A stretch of 5,810 nucleotides of DNA, taken from positions 1 through 5,810 of the forward strand of contig JAISWN010000017.1 of NCBI GenBank assembly GCA_031271075.1, in the 5' to 3' direction. Numbering within the stretch: position 1 is the stretch's first letter; each line of letters opens with the position of its first letter. The notes beneath the pieces were generated by a model that was not told the origin of the DNA, searched no databases, and saw only the letters and a program-made list of their open reading frames with translations. Shown piece by piece: positions 3,487 through 5,810 of this stretch. Origin of the DNA: Treponema sp. (GTDB lineage: Bacteria > Spirochaetota > Spirochaetia > Treponematales > Breznakiellaceae). The position numbers and the translations under genes were made by a program.

Positions 3487-5810
3487 ATGGTAAAAGCAAA
3501 ACCAACGGTGAAACGGACTTATATTGGCAAAGATATCCAGGATGTGATGGAACTGCCGGATCTTATCGACATCCAGCTTTGTTCTTACGAGCGTTTCCTG
3601 CAGCGGGAAAAACTCCGGGCAGGCGGAAAGCCGGATGTGCAGGGCCTTGAAGAGGTGTTCAGGGCGACCTTCCCCATCGAAAGCCCCAACGGGGACATGG
3701 TGTTGGAGTACGAGTATTACACCCTGGACGAAGATAATATCAAATTCTCCGAGCATGACTGTAAGCAGAAGGGGCTGACCTATGCGGTGTCCTTGAAGGC
3801 CCGGGTGAACCTGATCTTTACCCAGACCGGGGAGATCCGCCAGAAGGATATCTACATGGGGGACATCCCCATCATGACGGAGCGGGGAACCTTCATCATC
3901 AACGGCGCGGAACGGGTGGTGGTCTCCCAGATCCACCGTTCGCCGGGGGTCATCTTTAGCCATGAAAAGGGGATCTTCTCCTCCCGGATCATCCCCTACC
4001 GGGGGAGCTGGCTGGAATTCGAGATCGACCAGAAGCGGGAGCTTATCTACGCCAAGATCGACCGGAAAAAGCGGATCCTGGGGACCATATTCCTCCGGGC
4101 CCTGGGTTACGAAAGCCGGGAGGACATTATCCGGGCCTTTTACCGGACGGAGACTCTGGAGGTAAAGGACGACCGGGAAACCAGGGAAAAATTTTCCGGC
4201 CGGATTCTGTCCTCCGCCGTGTGGATCGCCGCCGAAGATGCCGGGGAGGCCCCGGCGAAGAAGGGCGGGGAAGAGAAGAAGAAGCTCTACCGGGCCGGGG
4301 AAAAACTCCACCCCCACAATGTGGATGAGCTTTTGGCCAACGGCATCCCCGAGGTGGAGGTGATCAACTTCGAGGCCGAAGATTCCCTTAATTCCGACAT
4401 GCTCCTCAACTGCTTTGAGCGGGAGGAGATCAAATTTGTCAAGGAAGATCCCAGCCGGGACGAGCCTTCCCGGGAAGACGCCCTGGCGGCGGTGTACTCG
4501 GTCCTCATGCCCGGGGAGTCTATCACCGTGGAAGCGGCGGGGAAGGATCTTCTGGGAATGTTCTTTACCAGCCGCCGCTACGATCTGGGGAAGGTGGGCC
4601 GTTACAAGCTCAACAAGAAGTTCGACTACAAGCCCCCCCTGGAGGAATTTACCCTTACGCGGCAGGACATTATCGCCACCATGAAGTTCCTCATCAAAGT
4701 CTATGTGGGGGACGAGAACATCGATGATATTGACCACCTGGGGAACCGGCGAGTCCGCTCCGTGGGGGAGCTAATGGCCAATTCCATGAAGATGGCCTTT
4801 AGCCGCATGGAACGGATCGCCAAGGAGCGGATGAGCCTTAAAGAGACCGACACCATTAAGCCCCAGGATCTTATCTCGATTAAGCCGGTGGTGGCGGCTA
4901 TCAAGGAATTTTTCGGGTCCAGCCAGCTTTCCCAGTTCATGGATCAGGTGAACCCCCTGGCGGAGCTGACCCACAAGCGGCGGCTTAACGCCCTGGGGCC
5001 CGGCGGCCTTTCCCGGGAACGGGCGGGCTTTGAGGTCCGGGATGTCCACTACACCCACTACGGCCGCATGTGCCCCATCGAGACCCCGGAGGGGCCGAAT
5101 ATCGGCCTTATCGTGTCTCTGGCTAACTATACCCGGGTAAACGAGTATGGCTTTTTGGAAACCCCCTACCGCAAGGTGGTGGAGGGCAAGGCGGACAAGG
5201 AGGTTGAATACCTTTCCGCCATGGACGAGGACCGTTACTACATCGCCCAGGCCTCCGCCAAGCTGAACACCAACGGCTCCTTCGCGGATGAGCAGGTTTC
5301 CTGCCGCCGCCAGGGGGACTATACCACCCGTTCCCCCCAGGAAATTCAGTACATGGACGTATCCCCCAAACAGATCATCTCGGTTTCCGCCTCTCTTATC
5401 CCCTTTTTGGAACACGATGACGCCAACCGGGCCCTGATGGGTTCCAATATGCAGCGCCAGGCAGTTCCCCTGGTGTTCCCCGAGGCCCCCCGGGTGGGGA
5501 CGGGGATGGAGGGGAAGTGCGCCTACGATTCAGGGGTCCTGGTAAAGGCCCGGCGCAACGGGACGGTTCAGCGGGTTACCTCCCAGGAGATCATCCTTAA
5601 GCCGGAGGACGATAAGACCAGGATTCCCGAAACCAGCGAGGAGGGCCTGGACGTGTACCGGCTGGCGAAGTACCAGCGGACCAACCAGGACACCTGCTAC
5701 AACCAGCGGCCCATCGTCAAGCTGGGGGACAAGGTGGTCAAGGGCCAGGTGATTGCCGACGGACCGGCCACCCGGAACGGGGAACTGGCCCTGGGCCGGA
5801 ACATCCTGGT
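3487..5810 (+). CDS. rpoB: DNA-directed RNA polymerase subunit beta, 3'-truncated by window edge
   Basis: The beta subunit forms one pincer of RNA polymerase and much of the active-site channel. The frame is open from ATG 3487 to the last base (774 codons plus 2 nt) with no stop, so the gene is cut by the window, not broken. Landmarks: [19 protein letters not shown] at 139-157, [18 protein letters not shown] near 163-180, [16 protein letters not shown] near 414-429, [19 protein letters not shown] at 478-496, [18 protein letters not shown] in the fork region, and [20 protein letters not shown] from 653. A Lys-rich stretch (about 257-270) begins an insertion-like part of lobe 2. The window ends near E. 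coli residue 804, before the active-site half. AGGGGG (3476-3481) lies 5 nt before the ATG. rpoC is expected downstream. Confidence 0.98.
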   Translation, partial: MVKAKPTVKRTYIGKDIQDVMELPDLIDIQLCSYERFLQREKLRAGGKPDVQGLEEVFRATFPIESPNGDMVLEYEYYTLDEDNIKFSEHDCKQKGLTYAVSLKARVNLIFTQTGEIRQKDIYMGDIPIMTERGTFIINGAERVVVSQIHRSPGVIFSHEKGIFSSRIIPYRGSWLEFEIDQKRELIYAKIDRKKRILGTIFLRALGYESREDIIRAFYRTETLEVKDDRETREKFSGRILSSAVWIAAEDAGEAPAKKGGEEKKKLYRAGEKLHPHNVDELLANGIPEVEVINFEAEDSLNSDMLLNCFEREEIKFVKEDPSRDEPSREDALAAVYSVLMPGESITVEAAGKDLLGMFFTSRRYDLGKVGRYKLNKKFDYKPPLEEFTLTRQDIIATMKFLIKVYVGDENIDDIDHLGNRRVRSVGELMANSMKMAFSRMERIAKERMSLKETDTIKPQDLISIKPVVAAIKEFFGSSQLSQFMDQVNPLAELTHKRRLNALGPGGLSRERAGFEVRDVHYTHYGRMCPIETPEGPNIGLIVSLANYTRVNEYGFLETPYRKVVEGKADKEVEYLSAMDEDRYYIAQASAKLNTNGSFADEQVSCRRQGDYTTRSPQEIQYMDVSPKQIISVSASLIPFLEHDDANRALMGSNMQRQAVPLVFPEAPRVGTGMEGKCAYDSGVLVKARRNGTVQRVTSQEIILKPEDDKTRIPETSEEGLDVYRLAKYQRTNQDTCYNQRPIVKLGDKVVKGQVIADGPATRNGELALGRNIL
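4915..4995 (+). other. rpoB: Rifampicin-resistance-determining region (cluster I) of rpoB
   Basis: Residues 477-503 align without gaps with E. coli RpoB 507-533, an offset of 30. Most drug-contacting positions are kept (Q510, L511, Q513, F514, D516, H526 and R529 in E. coli numbering). Codon AAC at 4987-4989 puts Asn at the position of Ser531. Asn531 is reported in Borrelia and Treponema rpoB and linked to their natural rifampicin resistance. Other differences are Val at 518, Ala at 522, Leu at 524 and Leu at 530. The residue is seen; resistance of this organism is predicted. Confidence 0.88.

Noticed and set aside
3457..4737. Long minus-strand open frame opposite the rplL-rpoB spacer and rpoB (about 426 codons)
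   Set aside because: It lies opposite conserved RpoB sequence, is rich in Gly/Pro/Leu/His/Val as expected for an antisense shadow of GC-rich codons, and matches no family I know.
4771..5415. Minus-strand open frame opposite rpoB (about 214 codons)
   Set aside because: Same reason: an antisense shadow of well-conserved rpoB codons, with no recognisable protein.

Overview
This window is a housekeeping translation and transcription locus, all on the + strand, in the classical order secE - nusG - rplK (L11) - rplA (L1) - rplJ (L10) - rplL (L7/L12) - rpoB. The rpoB gene runs off the right end after 774 codons. I see no mobile element, CRISPR array, tRNA/rRNA gene, pseudogene or accessory gene. 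The source looks like a GC-rich spirochaete, most likely a treponeme or relative such as the termite-gut lineage. This rests on Asn at the RpoB position equivalent to E. coli 531, the [16 protein letters not shown] form of the second rifampicin cluster, and the wording of L1 and L11. The genus is inference; the spirochaete call is moderately strong.

Layout. Bases 1-53 hold no recognisable gene and carry the secE ribosome binding site. secE (54-245) and nusG (264-821) are 18 nt apart. A 139-nt spacer follows with four consecutive inverted repeats. The last two sit inside a three-way-junction fold (896-948) whose closing strands, GTGGGAG and ATACCAC, copy the 23S rRNA L1-stalk base. I read this as the L1 autoregulatory leader. 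rplK (961-1392) and rplA (1389-2069) overlap by ATGA and are probably translationally coupled, so L1 binding in the leader could control both. rplJ (2125-2664) follows after 55 nt. A 126-nt GC-rich structured spacer with a repeated palindromic motif and a 22-nt imperfect palindrome then precedes rplL (2791-3183).

The 303-nt rplL-rpoB spacer (3184-3486) has no supported gene. It holds a succession of hairpins: a GC hairpin, an intrinsic-terminator-like hairpin with a T tract, a GNRA-capped hairpin, a second element with a T6 tract, a long processing-type hairpin, and a tandem TTACCGGG motif just before the rpoB ribosome binding site. The layout matches the attenuator plus processing region known between rplL and rpoB in E. 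coli, where it lowers polymerase subunit synthesis relative to ribosomal proteins.

Together the genes encode a membrane anchor of the Sec translocon, a transcription elongation factor, the L1 stalk and L11/L10/L12 stalk of the ribosome, and the catalytic beta subunit of RNA polymerase. The proteins themselves are ordinary. The points worth a second look are the non-coding regulatory RNA structures and the natural-resistance residue in RpoB.
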